Shown: positions 1 through 6,064 of the stretch, piece after piece
Layout: each line of letters begins with the position of its first letter
Numbering within the stretch: the stretch's first letter is position 1
Origin: Planctomycetales bacterium
GTDB taxonomy: Bacteria; Planctomycetota; Planctomycetia; Pirellulales; Thermoguttaceae
Assembly (NCBI GenBank): GCA_007127495.1
Contig: SKZG01000285.1
Span: 1-7,107, forward strand
Direction: 5' to 3'
Length of the DNA: 7,107 nt
The notes under the pieces: generated by a model
Databases searched by the model: none
The model's input: only the letters and a program-made list of their open reading frames with translations
Told to the model about the DNA's origin: nothing
Made by a program: the position numbers and the translations under genes

Positions 1-17
1 CTCTCCCAGAGGGAGAG
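1..17 (-). terminator. Possible hairpin terminator after the lipid operon (cut by window edge)
   Basis: A perfect 7-bp inverted repeat (CTCTCCC, 3-nt loop, GGGAGAG) begins 32 nt beyond the stop of the enoyl reductase gene. In the minus direction the bases after the stem lie outside the window, so a U-run cannot be checked. It could equally be a short dispersed GC-rich hairpin repeat. Operon end is an inference. Confidence 0.35.
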
Positions 18-49
18 GGGAGTTATCGGATCGCCCCATAGGGAGGCGC

Positions 50-856
50 TCACTCCGGCCGCATGGCACGGCGCACGAGGTCGGCATCGAAGTAGTTGAT
101 CGACATGCCGGCGTCCACGACGATCCGTTGCGCGTTGATGCCGCTGGACCGGGGGCTGAGCAGAAAGGCCGCCACCTGGGCCGCCTCTTCCGTGCGCAAG
201 GCCTCCTTGCGCGGAATGACCTGCTCAGCGTACAGGTACGCGTCCACGTAGCCGGGAATGCCGGCGGAAGCCGAAGTCTTCAACAGCCCCGGCGCCACCG
301 CGTTGAACCGCACTCGCGAGAACCGGCTGAACGATTTGGCAAGGAACGCCAGCGACGAGTCGAGCGCCGCCTTGATAGGCGCCATGAAACCGTAGTTTTC
401 GCTGGCCATCTGCGTGGTCGAAATCGAAATGGTCACCACCGAGGCGTCGGGCTCGAGCAGGTCTTTCACGGCGTCGGCCACGGCGATGAGCGAGTAGCAG
501 GAAACGTCGACCGCCTGCAAGAACGCCGCCCGCGGCGTCGCGTGGAACGGCTTGATCCCTTCGGAGTAATCAGCGAACGCGATGGAATGGACCAGGCCGG
601 CGAAGCGTTCGCCGCGGGCGGCGAGCGCGTCGCGCAGTTGGGCGATTTCCTCCGGCCGTTCCACGTTGCAGGTATACACGTCGCGCCCCGCGAGCAAGGC
701 GGCCGTGGCCGCGCGAACGGCATCGTCCCGGACCACGTAAACGCACCGAGCCCCGGCCTCCTCCACGATGCGAGCGACGTGGGCAGCCACACTCTTGCGA
801 TTGGCCACGCCGAGGATCAGGATCGACTTTTCCTGGAGCTGCAAGAAATCCGTCAC
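50..856 (-). CDS. FabI-like enoyl-ACP reductase (SDR family), divergent active site
   Basis: This 268-residue protein resembles FabI, the NADH-dependent reductase that removes the double bond of trans-2-enoyl-ACP in the cytoplasm; E. coli FabI is about the same length. Visible family features are the nucleotide-binding motif GVANRKSVA at 16-24, LVHSIAFA at 88-95, the Tyr-x6-Lys pair Y155/K162 in [23 protein letters not shown] at 188-200, and the C-terminal VDAGMSI. The first active-site Tyr of E. coli FabI (Y146) aligns without gaps to Ile145, so reaction or substrate may differ from housekeeping FabI. The start is GTG at 856: it lies 3 nt after the upstream stop and a GAGGAG Shine-Dalgarno sequence sits 8 nt before it. 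An ATG at 863 is in another frame. It is the last visible gene of the operon. The family call is firm; a role as a dedicated partner of the neighbouring ACP is inferred. Confidence 0.88.
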   Translation of the reverse strand: MTDFLQLQEKSILILGVANRKSVAAHVARIVEEAGARCVYVVRDDAVRAATAALLAGRDVYTCNVERPEEIAQLRDALAARGERFAGLVHSIAFADYSEGIKPFHATPRAAFLQAVDVSCYSLIAVADAVKDLLEPDASVVTISISTTQMASENYGFMAPIKAALDSSLAFLAKSFSRFSRVRFNAVAPGLLKTSASAGIPGYVDAYLYAEQVIPRKEALRTEEAAQVAAFLLSPRSSGINAQRIVVDAGMSINYFDADLVRRAMRPE

Positions 857-859
857 GGG

Positions 860-1300
860 TCATTCTCCTCGCGGCGCCGCGGTACATGCGAACTGGAATC
901 GGACGGCGGTCGTGCCTGCGACGGTTACCTTGGCCGTCAGGAAGAAAGCGTTTGCCAGCCGTTCGGTCAGTTCCACCTCCATGCGCAGCGTCTCATTCGG
1001 GCGGACCATGCGCTTCAGCCGCACGTCGTTCAGGCGGGTGGCCACGGGCACGCGGTCGGGGTCGGCCACGAACTGCTGCGACAGCAGAATGGCGCCGCAC
1101 TGCATCGCCGCCTCGCACAGGAGCACGCCGGGCACAAGGGGATAGCCGGGGTAATGCCCCGCGAAGAATGCTTCTTCGCCGGTGAAGGTCTTCTCGCCCA
1201 CCAGCCGGGTGTCGGAACGTTCGACAATCCGGTCCACCAGCAGGAACGGCGGACGGTGCGGGATGGCGTCGAGAATTTCCTGGGGAACGGATTCCGTCAT
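860..1300 (-). CDS. FabZ-like 3-hydroxyacyl-ACP dehydratase (hotdog fold)
   Basis: This 146-residue protein matches the size of FabZ, which dehydrates 3-hydroxyacyl-ACP to trans-2-enoyl-ACP. It opens with the family signature PHRPPFLLVDRIVE (residues 14-27). The catalytic block AGHYPGYPLVPGVLLCEAAM supplies the expected His49 and Glu63, spaced 14 residues apart as in E. coli FabZ (His54/Glu68). The central hotdog helix follows (EAAMQCGAILLSQQ), then the beta strands. The reading frame stays open upstream to 1603, but homology begins at the ATG at 1300, so that start was chosen; its ribosome binding site is weak. The gene begins 35 nt after the second flavoprotein stops and ends 3 nt before the enoyl reductase start. 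It probably acts on chains carried by the ACP of this operon (inference). All catalytic residues expected for FabZ are present. Confidence 0.92.
   Translation of the reverse strand: MTESVPQEILDAIPHRPPFLLVDRIVERSDTRLVGEKTFTGEEAFFAGHYPGYPLVPGVLLCEAAMQCGAILLSQQFVADPDRVPVATRLNDVRLKRMVRPNETLRMEVELTERLANAFFLTAKVTVAGTTAVRFQFACTAAPRGE
865..870 (-). promoter_or_regulatory. Shine-Dalgarno sequence for the GTG-started enoyl reductase
   Basis: GAGGAG lies within the last codons of the dehydratase gene, 8 nt before the GTG at 856. It decides the start of the reductase and suggests coupled translation of the two genes. Confidence 0.65.
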
Positions 1301-1335
1301 GGCAATCGTTTCTCGCGTGATGGAAGGGGGACGCG

Positions 1336-2793
1336 TCAGGGCGCCTCCGGCGGCGGGGCCGTGGCGCGCGACCCGCGGTTCATCAGGTACGCATCGACGT
1401 CGTTGGCCACGATCACCCCGTAGTTCACCGCTCCGAGCCAACCCGACATGATAATCCCCACGCTCCCGGCGTGGTAGAGCCCGGCGATTTGCTCGGGCAT
1501 GGCGCGGCTGACGGCCAGCCCCTCGAACTTCGTGCCGAAGCTGGCGCCCTGCCAGTGCCCCGTGTAACGGCGAAAGGTTCGCGGCGTGGCCGCCTCGAAC
1601 CAATGCACCTTGTCCCGAATGCCCGGCACATAGTGATCGAGGGCGTCGAGCGTTTCGTCGATCAGCCGGCGCTTGCCGTCGGCGTATTCATCCGGTGCAA
1701 GGCTCGCCCAATCGTCGTACCGGGCGTTGCTGCTGGCCACGGCCAGGTACTGCGGGCTGCTTTCCGGCCGTGCCCGCGGGTAGTAAAACGAATACGTCCG
1801 GCTGGTAATGTCACGGCTGAGCAGCAGGTCGGTCTGGAAACTGGGGGCCGTGGAGCTGAACAGCAGGTCGCCGGTCGCCTCGTCGATCGTCTCGCCCTCG
1901 CGCAGCGCCAGGTACACCTGGGTGCTGGAGTTGTTCAGGCGCACCGCCCGCGCCTGTTCGGCGAACTCGGCGGGCCACGCCTCCGCGCCCACCAGGTCGA
2001 AAATCGTCCCCAGCAGGTTTCCGTTCGACACGACCGCCGGCGCCGCAATGTGTCGACCGGCCACGGTCACGCCGGTCGTTCGGCGGGCGGCGTCGACGGT
2101 AATGCGTTCCGCCTTCGCCTTGGTGCGCACGTCGACCCCGTTGCGGACCAGTTCCTCATGCATCAGCTTGACCAGCCGGTCGGTTCCGCCCTCGAACGTG
2201 TAGACGCCCTTCGACATGAAGTTCGAGAAGACGATTCCGTAGGTCAGTGCCGGATCTTCGAGCGTGGAACCGTTGGCGTACGTGATCGGCTCCATGAGCA
2301 GGCGCACCACGTCGTCGCGGCCCGGAAAGAACCGCTCGAAGAGTTGGCCGGTGGTCAATTCGGGCTCGTCGGTGAATTGCATGTCGCGGGCGGTGTCGAA
2401 GAAGGCGCGGACGTTTTCCTCGGGAATCCGGAAGCCGTCGCTGAGCAGCCGCGTGAAATCCTGCCGGTCGAAAGTCGTGGTGAGCGAGAACATGGGGTTG
2501 TCGAAGCGGATGCGTTTCAACTGCACGATGGCGTCCGCCAGTTCGCGGGTCCAATACCGGCGGCAGCTCTTGATCATGCCCACGGGAAAGCCGTGCAGGG
2601 CCACGTCGAACACATACCCGCCGGGGCGGCGGAACCACGTGGCCAGCCCGCCCAGTTTGACGTGCTGCTCCAGCAAGAGCACGGCATGGCCGGCCCGAGC
2701 CAGCGTGTTGGCCGCGGTCATGCCGCCCAAGCCGCCGCCCACGACAATCACGTCGTAGCGGTCGCGAATACCTTGAAGAACGTCGTGCGCCAT
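1336..2793 (-). CDS. CrtI/CrtISO/RetSat-like FAD-dependent oxidoreductase (second of two)
   Basis: A 485-residue flavoprotein of the phytoene desaturase / carotenoid isomerase / retinol saturase superfamily. These enzymes desaturate, isomerise or saturate polyene chains using FAD. The N-terminal Rossmann motif is clear ([20 protein letters not shown] at 13-32), with Glu42 as the likely FAD-ribose ligand and LGGLATWF following. Near the C-terminus are [10 protein letters not shown] (403-412) and the FAD-contacting segment [20 protein letters not shown] (438-457). The last 15 or so residues are a Pro/Ala-rich tail. The start is ATG at 2793, 5 nt after the previous gene stops, with AGGAA about 9 nt upstream inside that gene. 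The reading frame extends further 5' without supporting homology. There is no carotenoid synthesis gene (crtB or crtE type) in view, and the partners are fatty-acid-type enzymes, so an acyl-ACP or acyl substrate is more likely than phytoene (inference). Confidence 0.87.
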   Translation of the reverse strand: MAHDVLQGIRDRYDVIVVGGGLGGMTAANTLARAGHAVLLLEQHVKLGGLATWFRRPGGYVFDVALHGFPVGMIKSCRRYWTRELADAIVQLKRIRFDNPMFSLTTTFDRQDFTRLLSDGFRIPEENVRAFFDTARDMQFTDEPELTTGQLFERFFPGRDDVVRLLMEPITYANGSTLEDPALTYGIVFSNFMSKGVYTFEGGTDRLVKLMHEELVRNGVDVRTKAKAERITVDAARRTTGVTVAGRHIAAPAVVSNGNLLGTIFDLVGAEAWPAEFAEQARAVRLNNSSTQVYLALREGETIDEATGDLLFSSTAPSFQTDLLLSRDITSRTYSFYYPRARPESSPQYLAVASSNARYDDWASLAPDEYADGKRRLIDETLDALDHYVPGIRDKVHWFEAATPRTFRRYTGHWQGASFGTKFEGLAVSRAMPEQIAGLYHAGSVGIIMSGWLGAVNYGVIVANDVDAYLMNRGSRATAPPPEAP

Positions 2794-2798
2794 GGGGT

Positions 2799-4175
2799 TC
2801 AGTTCCTGAGCAAGTAGCGATTCGCAATGGCGATGCCGCTGATGAGCGTGCCGACGATGCCGACCAGCCCCTGGTCGGTGCCGCAGATGTACAGGTTGTC
2901 GATGGGGGTGCGGCCGTCGTAATGCTTGGTGGGCGCGCCGTAGATCGCACCGTTGTCGCGGCCGGTGAACCGCCGGATGGTGGTGGGCGTGAACATGTCG
3001 GTATCGATCACGCGGCTGCGAAAATCCGGTACGTGCCGCACGGCGGCCTCGGCCAGCCGATCGTACCAATGGAGCTTGTTGAGGCGGTACTGCTCCGGGT
3101 CGAGGGCGGCCCAGCGGCGGAAGTTGGCCAAGGCCGAGATGCGCACCATGCCCTCGCCCGACGGCTCCGTATAGACGAAGTTGTTCGGCGAGCAAATCAG
3201 CCCGCTCCGCAGGTCGACCAAATCTTCCGGTTGCCGGTAGTCGAACGTATCGGTTTCATTGAAGAAGACCATGGTGCGGTCGTAGCCGAAGCTGGCCGGC
3301 TGGGCGTCGAGGACGGAAATCGACTCGACAAACGAGATTTGCCCCGGCTCCACCGCGGCCGGATCCGCCGGCAGGCTGCAAAGCCGCATGGTTTCAGGCC
3401 ATCCGGCCGAAGAGAGGACGTTGCGGGTCGGAAGTTCCGTGCCGTCCTCCAACTCGACGTGGTGGACCCGGCCTTCCTTCACCGCGATGCGCTGCACCCG
3501 AGCCTTAAGCCGCAACTCGCCGCCTAGTGCCTGAAATCGCTGAGCCAGCTTCTTGACGATGGCGCGGATGCCGGCGGTGGGCCGTCCAAGGCCCTCCAGA
3601 AAGATCGAACGGAACAGCACGCTGAACTGCCCGAAGTCGATGTCGTGTTCCCGTGCTCCGCCGTAAAACAGCACGGGGCAAAACAGCATCTCGCGAAGCA
3701 ACGGCTCGTCAATGATCGACGACACGACACGGCGGGCCGACTCGCAGGCGGCCTGCTCGCCAAGCTGCTCGTAGGTGGCCAAGGCATCGACCAGGCGGCG
3801 CAACTTCGGTTCCTGGCCGGGGAAGTGGCGGGCCACATTGGCGGCGAACTGCTCAAAATGGTTTGAAAACTCGAGCGTGACGCCCGGAAAGACAATGGCC
3901 GACCCGCACTGCGGCGCAAGCGACCATTCATCCCACGCAACCCGCAACTGCCGGAGCAGGCGGGCCAGCGGCCCCTGCCGGGTCCCCTTCGGGGCATAAT
4001 TCGTCACCGCGTGCAGCCCCACGTCGAACCGGCGCCCCCGGTGCCGATAGAACGAATTCAGCCCGCCAATCGCATGGTGCCGCTCCAGAATACAGACGCG
4101 CCGGTCGAAATGGGCCAACCGAATGCCGGCCGCCAGCCCCGACATGCCCGCGCCGATGATGATCGTGTCGTACAT
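2799..4175 (-). CDS. CrtI/CrtISO/RetSat-like FAD-dependent oxidoreductase (first of two)
   Basis: A 458-residue flavoprotein of the same superfamily as the next gene but clearly diverged from it. The FAD-binding motif GAGMSG is at 8-13 in a typical N-terminal strand-turn-helix, with Glu31 as the acidic ribose ligand and [13 protein letters not shown] after it. The conserved C-terminal block [18 protein letters not shown] (396-413) and the closing FAD motif [16 protein letters not shown] (427-442) match the carotenoid isomerase/desaturase layout. There is no signal peptide. The start is ATG at 4175, with AGGGAG 4 nt upstream. This whole start region is tandemly duplicated, placing a second, out-of-frame ATG at 4194. 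The gene lies 58 nt after the ACP gene and 5 nt before its paralogue. Both flavoproteins may act in sequence or as a pair on an ACP-bound chain; substrate and reaction direction are unknown. Confidence 0.87.
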   Translation of the reverse strand: MYDTIIIGAGMSGLAAGIRLAHFDRRVCILERHHAIGGLNSFYRHRGRRFDVGLHAVTNYAPKGTRQGPLARLLRQLRVAWDEWSLAPQCGSAIVFPGVTLEFSNHFEQFAANVARHFPGQEPKLRRLVDALATYEQLGEQAACESARRVVSSIIDEPLLREMLFCPVLFYGGAREHDIDFGQFSVLFRSIFLEGLGRPTAGIRAIVKKLAQRFQALGGELRLKARVQRIAVKEGRVHHVELEDGTELPTRNVLSSAGWPETMRLCSLPADPAAVEPGQISFVESISVLDAQPASFGYDRTMVFFNETDTFDYRQPEDLVDLRSGLICSPNNFVYTEPSGEGMVRISALANFRRWAALDPEQYRLNKLHWYDRLAEAAVRHVPDFRSRVIDTDMFTPTTIRRFTGRDNGAIYGAPTKHYDGRTPIDNLYICGTDQGLVGIVGTLISGIAIANRYLLRN

Positions 4176-4210
4176 TGCACTCCCTGGCGACCATTGCGCT
4201 CCCCGGCGAC
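4173..4210 (-). repeat. 19-bp tandem duplication of a ribosome binding site and start codon
   Basis: Two adjacent 19-bp units (4173-4191 and 4192-4210) agree at 17 of 19 positions. On the minus strand each unit reads GTCGCC(A/G)GGGAG(T/C)GCAATG, so each carries a purine-rich Shine-Dalgarno sequence and an ATG. The downstream ATG (4175) starts the first flavoprotein. The upstream ATG (4194) is 19 nt away and therefore out of frame. Confidence 0.85.
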
Positions 4211-4233
4211 CGCGCCCGATGGACGCGGAACCC

Positions 4234-4494
4234 CTAGGACTTCTCGATGTCCTTCATGCGCGGCTCGAGGTACTCGACCGTGCTCTGCATACTGGCCAGC
4301 TTCGTATACTCCTCCTCGGGAATCTGAATGCGATACCGCTTTCGCAACTCCATGACAATGTCGAGGAAGTCCATGCTGTCCAACTCGAGCTGGTCGCGGA
4401 AAGCGATGTCGGGTTTCAAGTCGCTGAGGTCTTCATCGGGGGCGATGTCGGAAAGGATTTCGAGTATGGCTTCTCGGATGTCGTCTGCCGTCAT
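4234..4494 (-). CDS. Acyl carrier protein
   Basis: A small acidic 86-residue protein of the ACP family, which carries growing acyl chains on a phosphopantetheine arm. The attachment site is Ser40 in LELDSMDFLDIVMELRKRY; the motif reads DSM rather than the usual DSL of housekeeping ACP. The predicted four-helix layout fits: helix I at about 3-17, the long loop to residue 39, helix II from Ser40 to about 53, and a short C-terminal helix (TVEYLEPRMKDIEK). The start is ATG at 4494, with GGAG 8 nt upstream. It stands 34 nt after the ketosynthase stop, a gap that holds a hairpin and a 12-codon mini-ORF whose TGA overlaps this ATG. A dedicated ACP beside a ketosynthase suggests a channelled, specialised pathway rather than bulk fatty acid synthesis (inference). 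Confidence 0.93.
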   Translation of the reverse strand: MTADDIREAILEILSDIAPDEDLSDLKPDIAFRDQLELDSMDFLDIVMELRKRYRIQIPEEEYTKLASMQSTVEYLEPRMKDIEKS

Positions 4495-4529
4495 GCAGTG
4501 TACTCCATGAAAGACTGTGGCGCCTCCAT
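4491..4529 (-). other. 12-codon mini-ORF linking ketosynthase stop to ACP start
   Basis: On the minus strand the ketosynthase stop overlaps an ATG (TAATG). That ATG opens a 12-codon frame, MEAPQSFMEYTA, whose TGA overlaps the ACP start (ATGA). The arrangement would let ribosomes re-initiate from ketosynthase to ACP through the mini-cistron. It may be chance: no separate ribosome binding site precedes it and the peptide shows no features. Confidence 0.3.
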
Positions 4530-4537
4530 TAGGCGCC
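4519..4537 (-). promoter_or_regulatory. Intercistronic hairpin over the ketosynthase stop codon
   Basis: A perfect 7-bp GC-rich inverted repeat (GGCGCCT, loop CCATT, AGGCGCC) spans the ketosynthase TAA at 4529-4531. No U-run follows, so a terminator is unlikely. It could stabilise or mark a processing point between ketosynthase and ACP messages, since ACP is normally needed in greater amount. That role is inferred. Confidence 0.4.
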
Positions 4538-5782
4538 TGTGTATCGCTTCACTATCACGACCGAATTGATGCCCAACATACCGAACGAATTGTTCAGGAT
4601 CACGTCGGCCCGGTCCAATTTACGGGGTTCGCCCACGACCAGACCGGCCAACTCGCACTCGGGGTCGATTCGGTCGAGGTTGATGGTCGGATGGCACATT
4701 TGGTCGCGGAAGCTGGGTAAGTTGCCCGCCAATTCCAATACGCCCGCCGCGCCCATCGCATGCCCTATGAAACTCTTCGTGTTGTTCACGGCCGTACGGT
4801 GGCTGTCGCCCCACACGTCGCGCAGGGCCACGGCTTCCTGAATGTCGCCGCTGGCGGTGCCCGTGCCGTGCGTGCTCACAATGTCGACGTCGTCCGGTCT
4901 CATTCCGGCGCGGCTGAGGGCCATTCGGATGCACTCGGCCTGGCGTTGCGGGTTGGGCAGGACAAAATCGCCAGCATCGCTATTGATGGCATAGCCGGCG
5001 ATCTCGCCATGGATTTTCGCGCCGCGCGCCTTGGCGTCGGAAAGTCGTTCCAAGACCATCACGCAGCCCCCTTCGGCCACGACAATCCCGTTGCGGTCGG
5101 CATCGAAAGGGCGTGAGGCCTTCGCCGGGGCGTCGTGCCGGGCCAGCGCGCCCTGGCTGTGGAAGCTGGCAAATATACCAAAGGTGTGAATACTTTCCGA
5201 GACACCACCTGACAGGGCTATGTCGCACTCGCCCAAAAGTAGCATTTGCGTGCCCTGGATCAGGCCCGCGTTCCCGGCCGCACACGCGGCCCCGAGCGTG
5301 TAATGCGGCCCGGTAATGCCCAGGTTGATTGACACTTCGCCGGCCGGGTTATTGGCGACGGTTCGGGGATTGTGGTGGTGCGACCAATACTGCGTGTCGT
5401 AATCGTAGCCCTTGATCAGGTAGATTTCGTTCTCGGTTTCGACGTTTCCGTGCTCGGTCACGCCAATGTAGATGCCCACGCGAGACTTGTCAATGTTCTG
5501 CCAATCCAGGCTGGAATCGGCAACGGCTTCGTGGGCACAGTAGATTCCGATGCCCCCGGCCCGCGTGCCGCGGCGCACTTCCTTGCGGCGCTGATACTTC
5601 AGCTCATCAAATCGGCAGACCCCGGCCACCGTCTTCCCGAAGTAGCGTATTTCATAGGGCACCACCCCACTTCGGCCGGTAAGCAAGCTTTGCCGGAACT
5701 CAGCCAAACCATCCCCATTCGGAGCGGTGAGGCCCACGCCGGTAATTACAATCCGTTGTTCATCGGGTCGGGGAGTTGGCAT
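4529..5782 (-). CDS. FabF-like beta-ketoacyl-ACP synthase (ketosynthase)
   Basis: A 417-residue thiolase-fold condensing enzyme, close in length to E. coli FabF (413). It would extend an acyl chain by condensation with malonyl-ACP. The family opening RIVITGVGLTAPNG is at 10-23. The Cys-His-His triad is complete: Cys167 in GAACAAGNAG, His305 in STHGTGTASGD, and His341 in NTKSFIGHAMGAAG. The conserved NSFGFGG gating loop near the C-terminus is altered here to NSFGMLGIN (398-406). The frame is open back to 5989, but homology begins near 5782. ATG at 5791 and TTG at 5839 are other in-frame candidates, and none has a convincing ribosome binding site, so the start is uncertain. It is the first gene of the six-gene operon and probably pairs with the adjacent ACP (inference). 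A type II polyketide-like condensing enzyme is the main alternative. Confidence 0.88.
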   Translation of the reverse strand: MPTPRPDEQRIVITGVGLTAPNGDGLAEFRQSLLTGRSGVVPYEIRYFGKTVAGVCRFDELKYQRRKEVRRGTRAGGIGIYCAHEAVADSSLDWQNIDKSRVGIYIGVTEHGNVETENEIYLIKGYDYDTQYWSHHHNPRTVANNPAGEVSINLGITGPHYTLGAACAAGNAGLIQGTQMLLLGECDIALSGGVSESIHTFGIFASFHSQGALARHDAPAKASRPFDADRNGIVVAEGGCVMVLERLSDAKARGAKIHGEIAGYAINSDAGDFVLPNPQRQAECIRMALSRAGMRPDDVDIVSTHGTGTASGDIQEAVALRDVWGDSHRTAVNNTKSFIGHAMGAAGVLELAGNLPSFRDQMCHPTINLDRIDPECELAGLVVGEPRKLDRADVILNNSFGMLGINSVVIVKRYTGA

Positions 5783-5860
5783 CGCAAGCATCGCAAGGGC
5801 TAAACCCCCAAGCCTACCCGAGAACCGGCAACCTGGCAAGGCACCACCCACCTCTCTTTG

Positions 5861-5882
5861 GATTGCGGAGGTACCGCAAATC
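5861..5882 (-). promoter_or_regulatory. Leader hairpin upstream of the ketosynthase gene
   Basis: The minus strand can fold as TTGCGG / CCGCAA (6 bp) around loop TACCT, extended by two more pairs (GA/TC) past one bulged T, giving 8 pairs. It begins 1 nt after the stop of the hydrophobic mini-ORF and ends about 80 nt before the ketosynthase ATG. No U-run follows. A regulatory role is inferred from position only. Confidence 0.35.
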
Positions 5883-5883
5883 G

Positions 5884-5925
5884 TCACGGGAGAAAGAACA
5901 GGGCAACGACGTACTTCATAACCAT
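5884..5925 (-). other. Candidate 13-codon leader peptide ORF
   Basis: An ATG at 5925 opens the frame MVMKYVVALFFLP, then TGA. The start is preceded by GAGGA with a 5-nt gap (5935-5931), one of the better ribosome binding sites in the window. The peptide is strongly hydrophobic. A hairpin begins 1 nt after its stop, as in attenuator leaders. It has no run of one amino acid that would name a sensed substrate. It could also be a chance ORF. Confidence 0.3.
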
Positions 5926-5972
5926 AAGTTTCCTCGAGCCCGCTCCGACCCTCTCGGAGGTGAACTGCCGAA

Positions 5973-5998
5973 GCGCGTGCCACGTGCACGACGCGTCG
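5973..5998. repeat. Overlapping palindromes in the operon leader
   Basis: GCGCGTGC (5973-5980) can pair with GCACG-A-CGC (5986-5994) through one bulged A. The same stretch contains the perfect palindromes CGTGCACG (5983-5990) and CGACGCGTCG (5989-5998). It may be an operator, or the transcript end of the nucleotidyltransferase gene, but no U-run follows on either strand. Confidence 0.4.
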
Positions 5999-6064
5999 AC
6001 GATCGGCGATATGGGACCTTTACGTTCGTGTTCCCCTCGGGTGTGTGCGATAATTCGGCGAAGG

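Larger units (their letters stand above)
5783..6064. other. Gene-free leader region upstream of the lipid operon
   Basis: About 280 bp separate the nucleotidyltransferase stop from the ketosynthase start. The stretch probably contains the operon promoter, but I see no convincing paired -35/-10 sequences. It does contain a palindrome-rich block (5973-5998), a smaller inverted repeat (CTCCGA 5943-5948 with TCGGAG 5954-5959), a hydrophobic mini-ORF (5884-5925) and a hairpin (5861-5882), listed separately. Confidence 0.5.

Noticed and set aside
50..856. Triclosan resistance inferred from Ala93 and Tyr203 in the FabI-like protein
   Set aside because: Ala at the Gly93 position also occurs in ordinary FabI such as that of Bacillus, so it is not diagnostic.
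128..1423. 431-codon plus-strand ORF
   Set aside because: It lies antisense to the enoyl reductase and dehydratase genes, is rich in Arg/Gly/His, and shows no family motif. Long antisense frames are expected in GC-rich coding DNA.
1471..2817. 448-codon plus-strand ORF
   Set aside because: It mirrors the second flavoprotein in an antisense frame, with composition typical of a shadow ORF and no recognisable domain.
1336..4175. Carotenoid biosynthesis cluster
   Set aside because: The two CrtI-like proteins have no crtB/crtE-type genes beside them and sit between ACP and FabZ-like genes, which points to an acyl-chain pathway instead.
3928..4194. 88-codon ORF from the upstream duplicated ATG
   Set aside because: It is out of frame with the first flavoprotein and its sequence is that gene read in the wrong frame. 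It is noted only as a possible decoy start.
5792..5989. N-terminal extension of the ketosynthase frame
   Set aside because: The open frame continues upstream, but the extra residues show no ketosynthase homology and the preferred start near 5782 gives the usual family length.
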